DNA of 61,862 bases from an uncultured Colwellia sp. (GCA_913058245.1 CAJXQJ010000017.1:1-61862), one strand, 5' to 3'; counted from the first letter of the stretch, positions 29,447 through 39,124 are shown. Notes: a model not told the origin generated them from the sequence alone. Numbers and translations: made by a program.

Positions 29447-29475
29447 ATTATACGTGAACAGGTGTTTTCATTGAA
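29447..29475 (-). promoter_or_regulatory. Candidate sigma-70 promoter of acnB
   Basis: On the minus strand TTCAAT and a perfect TATAAT are 17 bases apart. Transcription would begin about 110 bases before the GTG. The -35 box is poor; the -10 box and spacing are good. Confidence 0.45.
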
Positions 29476-29789
29476 CGACATGCACTAGTCAGCAAAATTA
29501 TTATCGCTATGAGCAATTTTTATATTAATTAAAAATCAATAAGTTAAAAACTCAATAAACGAAAAACATTCGACTAATTGACTAGATAAAAATATCGTAA
29601 GTATGAGTAAATAAGTCACATTTTTGCTTGAATAAAAGACTAGAGCATGGCTATTTGTTATCAAATGCTCTCCTCTTTCATCGAATATAAACGTTACTTC
29701 TACCTAGTATAAATTGCATGAATAGCGTTTATTTAATCAAATGATTCATAGTAGTCAAAAAATCAGGTAAAATATGCGCAAAATTTTTC

Positions 29790-29812
29790 TGCTAATACTC
29801 GTCCTATTAGCA
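29790..29812. promoter_or_regulatory. Inverted repeat just upstream of the second AcnB gene
   Basis: Perfect 8-bp arms (TGCTAATA at 29790-29797 and its complement at 29805-29812) with a 7-base spacer, ending 12 bases before the GGGAG ribosome site. It could be an operator or a leader hairpin affecting translation. Confidence 0.4.
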
Positions 29813-29836
29813 TTCTGTCGTTAGAGGGAGTATCGA

Positions 29837-32644
29837 ATGAGCCTGTATTTAGAATATATTGCGGAAATTGAAAACCGTAAAAGTGAGCAAGGGCTGGCAC
29901 CTAAGCCAATTGATAGTGCTGAATTGTTATCAGAAATCATTGCTCAAATTAAAGAGCAAGGTAATGAGTACCGTAAAGATTCTCTTAACTTTTTTATCTA
30001 CAACACCTTACCTGGCACAACAAGTGCCGCTGGTGTTAAAGCTAAATTCTTAAAAGAAATTATTCTAGGCCAAGAAGTAGTTGCCGAAATTACTAATGAA
30101 TTTGCGTTTGAATTACTTTCACACATGAAAGGTGGCCCTTCAATTGAAGTCCTACTTGACCTTGCATTAAGTGATGATGCAGCAGTTTCGGCGCCAGCTG
30201 CTACTGTTCTTAAAACACAAGTATTCTTATACGATGCTGACATGGCTCGTCTTGAAGCAGCATTTAAAGCAGGTAACGCTGTTGCAAAAGATCTTTTAGA
30301 AAGCTTTGCAAATGCGGAATTTTTCACAAAGCTTCCTGCTATCGAAGAAAAGATTGACGTAGTAACTTACATCGCTGGTGAAGGTGATATCTCTACAGAT
30401 TTACTTTCTCCAGGTCACCAATCTCACTCACGTGCTGACCGTGAATTACACGGTAAGTGTATGATCACACCCGAAGCGCAAGACGAAATTGTAGCGCTTC
30501 AAGCTAAGCACCCTAACGCGAAAGTAATGCTTATCGCTGAAAAAGGTACCATGGGTGTTGGTTCATCACGTATGTCTGGTGTTAACAACGTTGCACTTTG
30601 GGCAGGTAAGCAAGCAAGTCCTTACGTGCCATTTATTAACATCGCTCCTGTAGTTGCTGGTACGAACGGTATCGCACCTATCTTTTTAACTACCGTTGAC
30701 GTTACTGGCGGTATTGGTCTTGACCTTAAAAACTGGGTGAACAAAGTAGACGCTAACGGTAACACAGTTACTGACGAAAATGGCGACCCTGTATTAGAAG
30801 AAGCATACTCAGTAGCAACAGGCACAGTATTAACTATCGATACTAAAGCGAAGAAACTATACAACGGTGATAAAGAGCTCGTTGATGTTTCTTCTGCATT
30901 TACGCCACAAAAACAAGAGTTTATGAAAGCAGGTGGTTCTTATGCGGTTACATTCGGTAAGAAATTACAAACATTTGCGGCTGAAACTTTAGGTATTGAA
31001 GCACCTGTTGTTTACGCAGCATCAAAAGAAATTTCACATGAAGGCCAAGGCTTAACTGCAGTAGAGAAAATCTTTAACCGTAATGCGGTAGGTGTTGCAT
31101 CTGAAACGCCATTACACGCTGGTTCTAACGTGCGCGTAAAAGTGAACATTGTTGGTTCTCAAGATACCACTGGCCCTATGACCTGTCAGGAATTAGAAGC
31201 TATGGCTGCTTCTACAATTTCTCCACTTGTTGACGGCGCATTTCAATCAGGTTGTCATACGGCATCTGTTTGGGATAGCAAAGCAAAAGCGAACACACCT
31301 AAATTAATGGCGTTCATGAATAAGTTTGGCCTTATCACAGCACGTGATCCTAAAGGTGTTTACCATTCAATGACTGACGTTATTCACAAAGTATTAAACG
31401 ATATTACTGTTGATGACCGTGCGATTATCATTGGTGGTGACTCACATACGCGTATGTCTAAAGGCGTAGCATTCGGCGCCGACTCAGGTACTGTTGCAAT
31501 TGCACTTGCAACTGGCGAGTCTGCAATGCCTATTCCTGAGTCTGTTAAAGTTACCTTTAAAGGCAACATGAAAGGCCACATGGATTTTCGTGATGTAGTA
31601 CACGCCACTCAAGCACAAATGCTTAAACAGTTTGGCGGTGAAAACGTTTTCCAAGGTCGCATCATCGAAGTTCATATTGGTACGCTACTAGCTGACCAAG
31701 CGTTTACTTTCACTGACTGGTCTGCAGAAATGAAAGCAAAGGCTTCAATCTGTATTTCAAACGATGAAACCTTAGTTAAATCTATCGAGCTTGCTAAGAG
31801 CCGTATCCAAATTATGATCAACAAGGGTATGGAAAATGAAGCAGGTACATTAGCGGGTTTAATTACCTTAGCTGATAAACGTATCGAAGAAGTTAAATCT
31901 GGCGCTCAACCTGCTTTATCACCAGATGAAAACGCTGAATACTACGCTGAAGTATTAATTGACTTAGACGCGATTTCAGAGCCAATGATTGCCGACCCTG
32001 ACGTAAACAATGAAGATGTATCTAAGCGTTATACTCATGACGTTATCCGTCCTGTTTCATACTACAACGGTAAACCTGTTGATTTAGGTTTTGTTGGTTC
32101 ATGTATGGTTCACAAAGGCGACATGCAAATCATCGCACAAATGTTACGTAACCTTGAAAAGCAAAATGGCAGCATTGAATTTAAAGCGCCATTAGTTGTT
32201 GCACCACCAACATATAATATTGTTGATGAGTTAAAAGCAGAAGGTGATTGGGAAGTATTAGAGAAATACTCTGGTTTCGTATTCGACGATGATAAGCCAA
32301 AAGGCGAAGCGCGTACTAAGTATGAAAACATCTTATACCTTGAACGTCCAGGCTGTAACTTATGTATGGGTAACCAAGAAAAAGCTGAACCAGGTGATAC
32401 GGTAATAGCCACTTCTACACGCTTATTCCAAGGCCGTGTTGTCGCAGATACCGCAGATAAGAAAGGTGAGTCACTACTTGGTTCAACACCGCTTGTAGTG
32501 CTTTCAACGGTATTAGGTCGTTTCCCAACGATGGATGAATACACTTCTGCTGTTGAAGGTATCGACTTAACACGTTTTACACCACCAACAGAAGAAATGA
32601 CAACTAAATTCACAGGTCAAGCTGTACCAGTAAAAGTAGTTTAA
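29837..32644 (+). CDS. Second AcnB-type aconitate hydratase, long Bacteroidetes-like form
   Basis: A 935-residue AcnB-family enzyme, clearly paralogous rather than a recent copy of the divergent acnB. The [4Fe-4S] ligands are Cys756 (GFVGSCMVHKG), Cys840 and Cys843 (RPGCNLCMGNQ). Active-site segments [11 protein letters not shown] and GGDSHTRMSKG are intact, so it should be catalytic. It is ~70 residues longer, with insertions including a segment near residues 300-345 and ~25 extra residues between the first and second cluster Cys. The N-terminal wording (PKPIDSAELLSEIIAQIK, FFIYNTLPGTTSAAGVKAK) is that of the ~925-residue AcnB known from Bacteroidetes. GGGAG lies six bases before the ATG, and a terminator follows. 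Horizontal acquisition is inferred, not shown; codon use looks like that of a highly expressed gene. Confidence 0.92.
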   Translation: MSLYLEYIAEIENRKSEQGLAPKPIDSAELLSEIIAQIKEQGNEYRKDSLNFFIYNTLPGTTSAAGVKAKFLKEIILGQEVVAEITNEFAFELLSHMKGGPSIEVLLDLALSDDAAVSAPAATVLKTQVFLYDADMARLEAAFKAGNAVAKDLLESFANAEFFTKLPAIEEKIDVVTYIAGEGDISTDLLSPGHQSHSRADRELHGKCMITPEAQDEIVALQAKHPNAKVMLIAEKGTMGVGSSRMSGVNNVALWAGKQASPYVPFINIAPVVAGTNGIAPIFLTTVDVTGGIGLDLKNWVNKVDANGNTVTDENGDPVLEEAYSVATGTVLTIDTKAKKLYNGDKELVDVSSAFTPQKQEFMKAGGSYAVTFGKKLQTFAAETLGIEAPVVYAASKEISHEGQGLTAVEKIFNRNAVGVASETPLHAGSNVRVKVNIVGSQDTTGPMTCQELEAMAASTISPLVDGAFQSGCHTASVWDSKAKANTPKLMAFMNKFGLITARDPKGVYHSMTDVIHKVLNDITVDDRAIIIGGDSHTRMSKGVAFGADSGTVAIALATGESAMPIPESVKVTFKGNMKGHMDFRDVVHATQAQMLKQFGGENVFQGRIIEVHIGTLLADQAFTFTDWSAEMKAKASICISNDETLVKSIELAKSRIQIMINKGMENEAGTLAGLITLADKRIEEVKSGAQPALSPDENAEYYAEVLIDLDAISEPMIADPDVNNEDVSKRYTHDVIRPVSYYNGKPVDLGFVGSCMVHKGDMQIIAQMLRNLEKQNGSIEFKAPLVVAPPTYNIVDELKAEGDWEVLEKYSGFVFDDDKPKGEARTKYENILYLERPGCNLCMGNQEKAEPGDTVIATSTRLFQGRVVADTADKKGESLLGSTPLVVLSTVLGRFPTMDEYTSAVEGIDLTRFTPPTEEMTTKFTGQAVPVKVV

Positions 32645-32697
32645 TCTCACTTTAGTCGAGGTTGAAAAGCTTCAATATTAGGTTGTAGAGCTAAATG

Positions 32698-32734
32698 AAA
32701 AAGAGCTGCTTATTTAACATAAGTGGCTCTTTTT
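32698..32734 (+). terminator. Terminator of the second AcnB gene
   Basis: An 11-bp stem including two G-T pairs (32703-32713 with 32719-32729), 5-base loop, A-tract before and TTTTT after. It lies about 55 bases past the stop codon. Confidence 0.85.
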
Positions 32735-32780
32735 ATTTAAAGTTCGAAATGTATTATAACTGCCATCTTGGATATAAAGG

Positions 32781-33122
32781 CTAACGTTTTGGGCATTCAA
32801 TATTGGCAGATAACGACGGCATGATCATGTTTGGAAACGACAACTTATCATCGAAGCGTTCAACGCCTTTTAATACTTCAATTTTAAAACCGTAACTTTT
32901 ACATACCATTAACGCACGGCGCATAAGAAATGTCGCCAACATACTAAACTCAGTATCTTGTTTACTAATCACCTGAATATGATGTCTATCATCACTTAGC
33001 TCTGTTTGCTTAAACTGTACTTGATGATCAAAGTCCCATTGCGATGCGCCACTTGAACTTTCTATATTTTGTGCGCAGCCTGTAACGAGCACAATCAACA
33101 ACAAGATGTGTAAACTTTTCAT
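32781..33122 (-). CDS. Small lipoprotein of unknown function
   Basis: A 113-residue protein of no recognised family. The start is the ATG of MKSLHILLL with GGAAG eight bases upstream; an earlier in-frame ATG has no ribosome site. The signal peptide ends in a lipobox (LVTGC), and the next residues are AQN, not Asp at +2, so outer-membrane sorting is expected. The mature part contains two further Cys (VCKSYGF and IECPKR) that could pair. It lies on the minus strand after the PEP-CTERM gene but behind its terminator. Confidence 0.65.
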   Translation of the reverse strand: MKSLHILLLIVLVTGCAQNIESSSGASQWDFDHQVQFKQTELSDDRHHIQVISKQDTEFSMLATFLMRRALMVCKSYGFKIEVLKGVERFDDKLSFPNMIMPSLSANIECPKR

Positions 33123-33213
33123 TATTCCAACTTCCCTAATCATTTCACGTAAGTACTACTTAGATGTCAGTATAACCGCCATTTTTCATCAAAACTATTC
33201 TATAAACACAGGG

Positions 33214-33243
33214 ACAAAAAAAGCCAGCATAATTGCTGGCTTT
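33214..33243 (-). terminator. Terminator of the PEP-CTERM gene
   Basis: Perfect 10-bp stem (33220-33229 with 33234-33243), 4-base loop. On the minus strand a run of seven T follows. Confidence 0.9.
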
Positions 33244-33292
33244 ACTTTACACATTACATTAATAAATCATTACATATTATTAGTAATTAAAC

Positions 33293-34219
33293 TTATACTT
33301 TAAATTTAGCTTTTCTAGCACCTAAAGCAATCATAGCAATTGCTAATAAAAATATAGAGCTTGGTTCAGGTACGGTGATAGCACGCTCGTGGCTAATATT
33401 AAAACCGAATTGGAAAGTTGTATGCATTTGTTCATTAGTAATCAAACCAGAACAACCATTAACTAAACCAAGGGCTGTACAGTACCCATCATCTAGAACC
33501 GAAAACGGCGTAGCAACACCCATGTCATTAAAGACTAAAATATTGATATTATATAGATTTCCATCATATGCAAATGGAATACCTATAGTTAAGTCGCCAT
33601 TAAAGCCAAAAATATCAGGGCACCCACCAGTATAGCTAGCAGATGGTGAACCATCTAAACAAGTACCGCTACCGGGATTATTCGTAGTTTCTTGGAATTT
33701 AAAGTCAATACCAATAGTTGGTGCATCTTCAAAGCCACCTGTATCAGGCACTAATGCATCTAACTTTAGAAAGTTTGTAAGTGTTGCGCCCGTTAATGTT
33801 GAAAAACTTCCACTGAGTGTGTTATTCCAATGCGTTGCACTTATACCAACACCTACGGTACCAGGATCTCCACCAATAATAGTTTCAACAGTATTAGATA
33901 CAATACCGCCGCCATATCTGTTACTACCACTCGGCCCATCACCAATTGTTAATGCACTACGTGAATCATTTGGACCCAAGCCTGCATTCAAGAAATCGTT
34001 TGTAATATCCCCATCATCAGCACCCCAAGACAATTCAAAATCTGAACCGCTAGTCGTTCCTCCGCCACCAGTCCAAGTAGGATCACTAAATTCTGCCCAA
34101 GTGTTGAAATTCCACTCTTCTACAATATCACCTGCTTGAGCAATATTTGTAGAAAAGCAGCACAACAATACTGTGACAAGTACCCCTAAACGTTTTTTAA
34201 AATTAATTAAGTTATCCAT
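33293..34219 (-). CDS. PEP-CTERM sorting-domain protein (THxN-type)
   Basis: A 308-residue secreted protein. The signal peptide is cleaved near NIAQA-GD (about residue 29). The body is Gly/Thr/Asp-rich and lacks Lys, typical of extracellular PEP-CTERM substrates. The C-terminal sorting signal is complete: VPEPSS (283-288), a hydrophobic segment, then a basic tail (RKAKFKV). A THWN motif at 129-132 fits the THxN group of PEP-CTERM proteins. In known systems an exosortase (EpsH/XrtA) cleaves at PEP and links export to exopolysaccharide; no exosortase is in this window. The gene upstream on the same strand is PrsT-like, a known PEP-CTERM accessory, which supports the assignment. GGG precedes the ATG by eight bases. 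Confidence 0.88.
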   Translation of the reverse strand: MDNLINFKKRLGVLVTVLLCCFSTNIAQAGDIVEEWNFNTWAEFSDPTWTGGGGTTSGSDFELSWGADDGDITNDFLNAGLGPNDSRSALTIGDGPSGSNRYGGGIVSNTVETIIGGDPGTVGVGISATHWNNTLSGSFSTLTGATLTNFLKLDALVPDTGGFEDAPTIGIDFKFQETTNNPGSGTCLDGSPSASYTGGCPDIFGFNGDLTIGIPFAYDGNLYNINILVFNDMGVATPFSVLDDGYCTALGLVNGCSGLITNEQMHTTFQFGFNISHERAITVPEPSSIFLLAIAMIALGARKAKFKV

Positions 34220-34561
34220 TAGTTGTTACCCATCTTTGATTCAAAAATAAAGAGGAAGTACTTTAACTGCATGTAACTACCTAACGGTTAACTATAAGCA
34301 TATTTTTTGCCATTATTATAAGGACATGATTTTTCGTTCGTTTTTTAACCAATACAATTAGGGAGTTTATTAATGTAAAATGAGTCAGAAAAATTAGCAT
34401 TGCACTATAAGAAATTAATCGATTGAAATATAAGGTAAAAGGACAGGTGTAGGAGATTGCCTCTTAATAAACACCTTCAATGCTTGTTAAATATCTGTAA
34501 AGAAAATTGACAATTTAGCCTAAGAAAATGAAAACTGTCATTTTAAGTTAATAATAGTATT
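34220..34561. other. Intergenic region between PEP-CTERM gene and prsT
   Basis: A 342-base AT-rich gap. A 7-bp stem at 34525-34544 (no clear T-run) follows the PrsT stop codon. I looked for the sigma-54 pattern often seen before PEP-CTERM genes (GG-N10-GC) near the PEP-CTERM start and did not find it. Nothing else was seen. Confidence 0.35.
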
Positions 34562-37318
34562 TTACATTGCATTAAATTTTGTCAACTCATCATCAAATTG
34601 TTTACGCTCTTTTGCTGAAAAATTAGCTAAAATTTTATTAACACTTTCTCGTTGATTAGTTAACGTTAAAGCTTGTGCAAAATGTCTAGTAATGTCCGCA
34701 GATTTATCTAAATCATATGCTTGCTGTAAAACTTCAGCCGCATGATCATATTGCTTACTGTAGATCAAAGCTACGCCTAAAGTATCAAGTATTTCAGGGT
34801 GTTGAGGTAATAATTCTTGAGCTTTTTTTGCAAATTTTACCGCATCAGTAACATTACCACTATTAATGCTTAATACTGACAAATTATTTAAAATAACTGC
34901 ATTATTAGGCTCTTTTTTCATTAAGGCAACATACAATCTTTCTGCTTGGCTTGGCTTATCCTCCATGTACAGTTCAGCTAAGTATTTCTGAATTAAGATA
35001 TGACTTTGTAATGATGCTGGTGTTTTCTCGATAAATTCAATGGCCACATTAGTATTGTCAATGTCTCGGTAGGTTTTAGCCAAAAGCAAAGTTGTTTTCG
35101 GTGTTTTACTAAGACGATAAGATGCTTCAAGCTCTCTTTTCGCTGTTGAATAATGCTTGTTCATCAAAGCATGAACACCCGATAAATATAACGCTTTCGC
35201 ATTACTAGGGAGACGTTGTGTCATTTCAGCAACTAAGGTGTCTAAACCATCAGCTTTTCCTAAATGAATTGCATACTGCACTTCACCCAATACAAGCATT
35301 GCATTATTTTTTAAATTATCTTGCTCTCTAGCCTTTTGTGTAACAATTAACGCCTGCTCGAAATCTTTTAGTTTCTCCAGTAGCTCTATTTGTACAGAGT
35401 AACTTTGAATATTCAACGGTGATAAACTTTGCCAACGCACTGCCTCTTTATTTAACTTATTTTTATCACCCATTAAAAAATAACTATTTAGTAGGGTAAT
35501 GAAATAATCGCTCGACAAGCCATTTAATTTCTCAAGACTGGAAAGCCAAGCAAGTGCTTGCTTAGGGTTCCGTTTTATTAATGCTTGCTGAGCCAATATC
35601 ACTCGAGGCCACTGCAACGTTGGTTTATCAGCCGCTGTTTTCTTCAAACCCTCTATAAACTGTGTCTTTTCATCCATTGCTATTTTGATATTAAACAATA
35701 AGCTATAAGCTCGTTTAACGTCTTCTTCTAGCTCAATAACATTTCTCACCAGATTTTCCGCGAGCTTATATTCCATTAATAAAAACTGCTGCTGTGCTAA
35801 TTCGAATATTACATCAACTTGATCAGGCTTGAGCTTATTAGCCTTCGTCAAAATATCAGCAGCTTTCCTCGGCATTCGTAAAACTTGCAACACTTGCGCT
35901 TTTAGCAATAAGGCTTCAATGTTTTCAGGGTGATTTTTTAACCACTTATCAATTGTCTGTTTTGCTTTCTCAGGCTCATTCTTGATTAAATAAGCAGTCG
36001 TAAGTGCAAAGTTTGCTGCACTGTCATCAACACTTTCTGCACTAGCCACTTTTAGGTCTTCAAGCCCTTGAGCGTCTTTTCTAATTAGCTTCAATATTCC
36101 AAGCTTGGTTTTTACTTGTAAATTATCAGGCTGAATACTCAAAGCCTTTTCTAACAATGCAAGTGAAATATCTGATTTTCCCATTAATGATAATTTAGAC
36201 GCAAACTCACTCAAAGTTTCGCTTTCATGAGGGTAAAAACCTTCAAATTCGATTAGAGTTTTCGACAACTTTTCGATTTTCCCCAAATTCAACATAGTTA
36301 GCATTAAGAAACGATGTGATGGGTGATCTTCAGAAACAAAAGAGGTAACTTGCAATAGTTTATCGTATGCCTGAACATAACTTTTATTAAAATAGTGACT
36401 TAATCCTGAAAGATATAAGGCAAGGGGGTTATTTGGAAAAACCTTTAGTGCCAGTTCTGCGTGCTCATGTACAAGGGTATAGTTTTTGCGTTCTAACGCA
36501 ATACGTGCTTTAAGTAAATTAGCGGTCAACTGATTTGGATTCAACGCCAAAAGTTCATCAGCTAATGCTTCACTATTCGATAAATCATCTAATAATAAGA
36601 AGTTATTAGCCATATACAATTTAATTGAGTGCGCCTCTGGCTTAACTTTTAAAAATTCGGCGTAAGCTTGGTTGGCAGCGATATAATTTTTCTCACTTTC
36701 AGCTAATCGAGCTTTTAATATCCATGCTTCAGCTAAACCACTATCTTTCTGCAAGGTACTATCGATAAGGCTTGATGCTAGCTCAAAATTTTTATCCATT
36801 GCTGCCTTTAACGCTGAGCCATATACACTGTAAGAGTCATTTGCATTCAAACTAATGGCTTCATCAAAAGCCTCTTTTGCGCTGGGCTTGTTTCCTAAAT
36901 TTACATATGCCTTTCCTTTTAAAATAAAGCTAAGCAGTTTTGATGATTCATTAATAAAGCTCGCGTTAGATAGTATATCTATGGCCTCTTGGTTTTTACC
37001 TACCCTCAAGTAAACTTGCGCTAACTTTAAAGCAACCTCATTACTTTCGGGATCAATGTTTAGTACTTTTAAAAACTCCTTCTCAGCAAAATCAAACCTC
37101 TCTGAAGCGAGATATACTTCACCAAGCAATATTCTCGCTTGTGCGAACCGAGGATCAGTTTTAATTGCTTTCTTCAATGTAATTTCAGCACTAGATAATT
37201 GCTTGTTAGCAAAATGTTGCTTAGCTTCTAGCAATAACTCCGATGCCGATTTTTGCTCAAAACAACCAAAGAGAAGAATAATAAAGAAAAAAACTATTCC
37301 GTGCCGGTAAGAAAACAT
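34562..37318 (-). CDS. prsT: PrsT-like PEP-CTERM system TPR-repeat lipoprotein
   Basis: A 918-residue lipoprotein (lipobox LLFGC near residue 19) made almost wholly of TPR repeats, from about residue 25 to 890 (for example AEITLKKAIKTDPRFAQARI, AEKEFLKVLNIDPESNEVAL). Length, lipidation and repeat spread match PrsT of the XrtA/PEP-CTERM system, thought to assist exopolysaccharide or protein export in the envelope. PrsT in most genomes sits in the exosortase/EPS cluster; here only a PEP-CTERM protein accompanies it. A generic TPR lipoprotein remains possible. GGGA stands before the ATG, and no operon partner is upstream. Confidence 0.75.
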   Translation of the reverse strand: MFSYRHGIVFFFIILLFGCFEQKSASELLLEAKQHFANKQLSSAEITLKKAIKTDPRFAQARILLGEVYLASERFDFAEKEFLKVLNIDPESNEVALKLAQVYLRVGKNQEAIDILSNASFINESSKLLSFILKGKAYVNLGNKPSAKEAFDEAISLNANDSYSVYGSALKAAMDKNFELASSLIDSTLQKDSGLAEAWILKARLAESEKNYIAANQAYAEFLKVKPEAHSIKLYMANNFLLLDDLSNSEALADELLALNPNQLTANLLKARIALERKNYTLVHEHAELALKVFPNNPLALYLSGLSHYFNKSYVQAYDKLLQVTSFVSEDHPSHRFLMLTMLNLGKIEKLSKTLIEFEGFYPHESETLSEFASKLSLMGKSDISLALLEKALSIQPDNLQVKTKLGILKLIRKDAQGLEDLKVASAESVDDSAANFALTTAYLIKNEPEKAKQTIDKWLKNHPENIEALLLKAQVLQVLRMPRKAADILTKANKLKPDQVDVIFELAQQQFLLMEYKLAENLVRNVIELEEDVKRAYSLLFNIKIAMDEKTQFIEGLKKTAADKPTLQWPRVILAQQALIKRNPKQALAWLSSLEKLNGLSSDYFITLLNSYFLMGDKNKLNKEAVRWQSLSPLNIQSYSVQIELLEKLKDFEQALIVTQKAREQDNLKNNAMLVLGEVQYAIHLGKADGLDTLVAEMTQRLPSNAKALYLSGVHALMNKHYSTAKRELEASYRLSKTPKTTLLLAKTYRDIDNTNVAIEFIEKTPASLQSHILIQKYLAELYMEDKPSQAERLYVALMKKEPNNAVILNNLSVLSINSGNVTDAVKFAKKAQELLPQHPEILDTLGVALIYSKQYDHAAEVLQQAYDLDKSADITRHFAQALTLTNQRESVNKILANFSAKERKQFDDELTKFNAM

Positions 37319-37474
37319 GATTTTTCCCTAAAAATATACTTAGTTAAAAATATAGTTACTAACTGGATAAAAATAAAGTGAGTATTTGATATGAAGAAAA
37401 GAAGATTTAGATTCTAAAAAAGAGAAAAACACTGCCTAAAATACAGGTAAATATGCTTTTAAAAACAATACAAT

Positions 37475-37496
37475 AAAAAACCAGCTATTAAGCTGG
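37475..37496 (-). terminator. Terminator of the pdh operon
   Basis: A 6-bp stem (37481-37486 with 37491-37496), loop of four, with six T following on the minus strand. It lies just after the lpdA stop codon. Confidence 0.75.
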
Positions 37497-37524
37497 CTTT
37501 TCAAATAGTTAATTTAATTTAAAA

Positions 37525-38955
37525 CTATTTTTTCTTTTTAAGTGCTTTAGCATTTGGTAAATCAGTAATTGAACCTTCAAAAATTTCTGCTGCTAAACCA
37601 ATTGATTCATTTAATGTTGGGTGAGCGTGAATTGTTAATGCAACATCTTCAGCATCAGCGCCCATTTCAACTGCTAAACAAATCTCGCCAAGCATTTCAC
37701 CAGCATTGATACCAACAATAGCACCACCAAGCACACGACCTGTTTCTTTTTCAAAGATCATCTTAGTTTTACCTTCAGTACGTGCAGAGGCAATAGCACG
37801 ACCAGAAGCTGCCCACGGGAAGTTAGCAACTTCGATATTTAAACCTTGCTCTTTGGCTTCACGCTCAGTAACACCAACCCAAGCCATTTCTGGATCAGTA
37901 TATGCAATTGAAGGAATACAACGCGGGTCAAACTCATGTTTCTTGCCAGAGATAACTTCAGCAGCGCAATGTGCTTCATGTACCGCTTTATGCGCAAGCA
38001 TAGGTTGACCTACAACATCACCGATAGCGAAAATGTGAGGTACGTTCGTGCGCATTTCTTTAGAAACGTTAATGAAACCACGCTCATCAACATTTACACC
38101 TGCTTTATCAGCAGCAACTAAGTGACCATTTGGCTTACGACCAACAGCAACTAAAATTTTGTCATAACGTACTTGCTCTGCTGGAGCTTTTTTACCTTCA
38201 AAAGTAACGTATAAGCCGTCATCTTTTGCTTCAACTGCAACAACTTTAGTTGACAACATAATGTTGAACTTCTTCTTGTTGTAGTTGTTGTAAATTTTAA
38301 CAATATCTTTATCAGCAGCAGGTACTAATTGGTCTGCAAATTCAACAACAGATACATTTGAACCTAGTGCTGAGTATACTGTTCCCATTTCTAGACCAAT
38401 GATGCCACCACCAAGAACTAACATTTCTTCTGGTACATCTTTAAGTTCTAATGCACCTGTTGAATCGATAACACGTGGATCATCATTTGGAATAAATGGT
38501 AAGTCGATTACAGAAGAGCCCGCAGCAATAATTGCATTATCAAAAGTAATAGTCGTTTTACCGTCAGTACCTTCAACTTCAATAGTTTTATCAGAAGTGA
38601 ATTTACCGTAACCCGTAACAGTTTTAACTTTACGTGCTTTAGACATTCCACCTAAACCACCCGTTAATTGGCCAATTACGCTTTCTTTCCAATCACGAAT
38701 TTTGTCTAAATCAATTTGAGGAGCACCAAAAGTAACACCATGAGATGCCATTGCAGCTGCGTCATCAATCACTTTAGCTACATGTAAAAGCGCTTTTGAC
38801 GGAATACAACCGACATTTAAACAAACGCCACCAAGCGTTTCACGGCTTTCAACTAAAACAACGTCTAATCCTAAATCTGCTGCGCGAAATGCTGCTGAAT
38901 AGCCACCAGGACCCGCACCTAAAACTACTACTTGAGTTTTAATATCGTTACTCAT
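37525..38955 (-). CDS. lpdA: Dihydrolipoyl dehydrogenase (E3)
   Basis: A 476-residue flavoprotein that reoxidises dihydrolipoamide in the pyruvate (and usually 2-oxoglutarate) dehydrogenase and glycine cleavage complexes, reducing NAD. It has an N-terminal FAD Rossmann motif (VLGAGPGGYSAA), the redox disulfide Cys45/Cys50 in GGVCLNVGCIPSK, a second NAD-binding motif (LGGGIIGLEMG) and the C-terminal catalytic His445-Glu450 in AHPTLNES. GAGG precedes the ATG. It is last in the pdhR-aceE-aceF-lpdA order but is separated from aceF by 264 bases containing a terminator-like hairpin, so it probably also has its own promoter. Confidence 0.97.
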   Translation of the reverse strand: MSNDIKTQVVVLGAGPGGYSAAFRAADLGLDVVLVESRETLGGVCLNVGCIPSKALLHVAKVIDDAAAMASHGVTFGAPQIDLDKIRDWKESVIGQLTGGLGGMSKARKVKTVTGYGKFTSDKTIEVEGTDGKTTITFDNAIIAAGSSVIDLPFIPNDDPRVIDSTGALELKDVPEEMLVLGGGIIGLEMGTVYSALGSNVSVVEFADQLVPAADKDIVKIYNNYNKKKFNIMLSTKVVAVEAKDDGLYVTFEGKKAPAEQVRYDKILVAVGRKPNGHLVAADKAGVNVDERGFINVSKEMRTNVPHIFAIGDVVGQPMLAHKAVHEAHCAAEVISGKKHEFDPRCIPSIAYTDPEMAWVGVTEREAKEQGLNIEVANFPWAASGRAIASARTEGKTKMIFEKETGRVLGGAIVGINAGEMLGEICLAVEMGADAEDVALTIHAHPTLNESIGLAAEIFEGSITDLPNAKALKKKK

Positions 38956-39124
38956 GCTAACCTCAAAATTGATGTATTTATTGCTGGTAATTCCAGCCTA
39001 TATTTGCCAAATGACCTTTAATGACCTTAGTCATCAAACTCTTCAGCATTTATTTGTATTTATCTTGCGGGCAATTTTACTTAAACCACACAAGGATCGC
39101 TATCTTTTAATCTGCAATTATTAG

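Larger units (their letters stand above)
29333..29836. other. Intergenic region between the two divergent acnB genes
   Basis: A 504-base AT-rich gap. It holds a promoter candidate for acnB (29447-29475, minus) and an inverted repeat in the leader of the second AcnB gene (29790-29812). The middle ~300 bases show no gene or further structure. Confidence 0.4.

Noticed and set aside
32110..32613. 167-codon open frame antisense to the second AcnB gene
   Set aside because: It lies wholly within a well-supported gene whose codon bias (third-position pattern) creates long antisense frames; Ser/Thr/Pro-rich with no family pattern.
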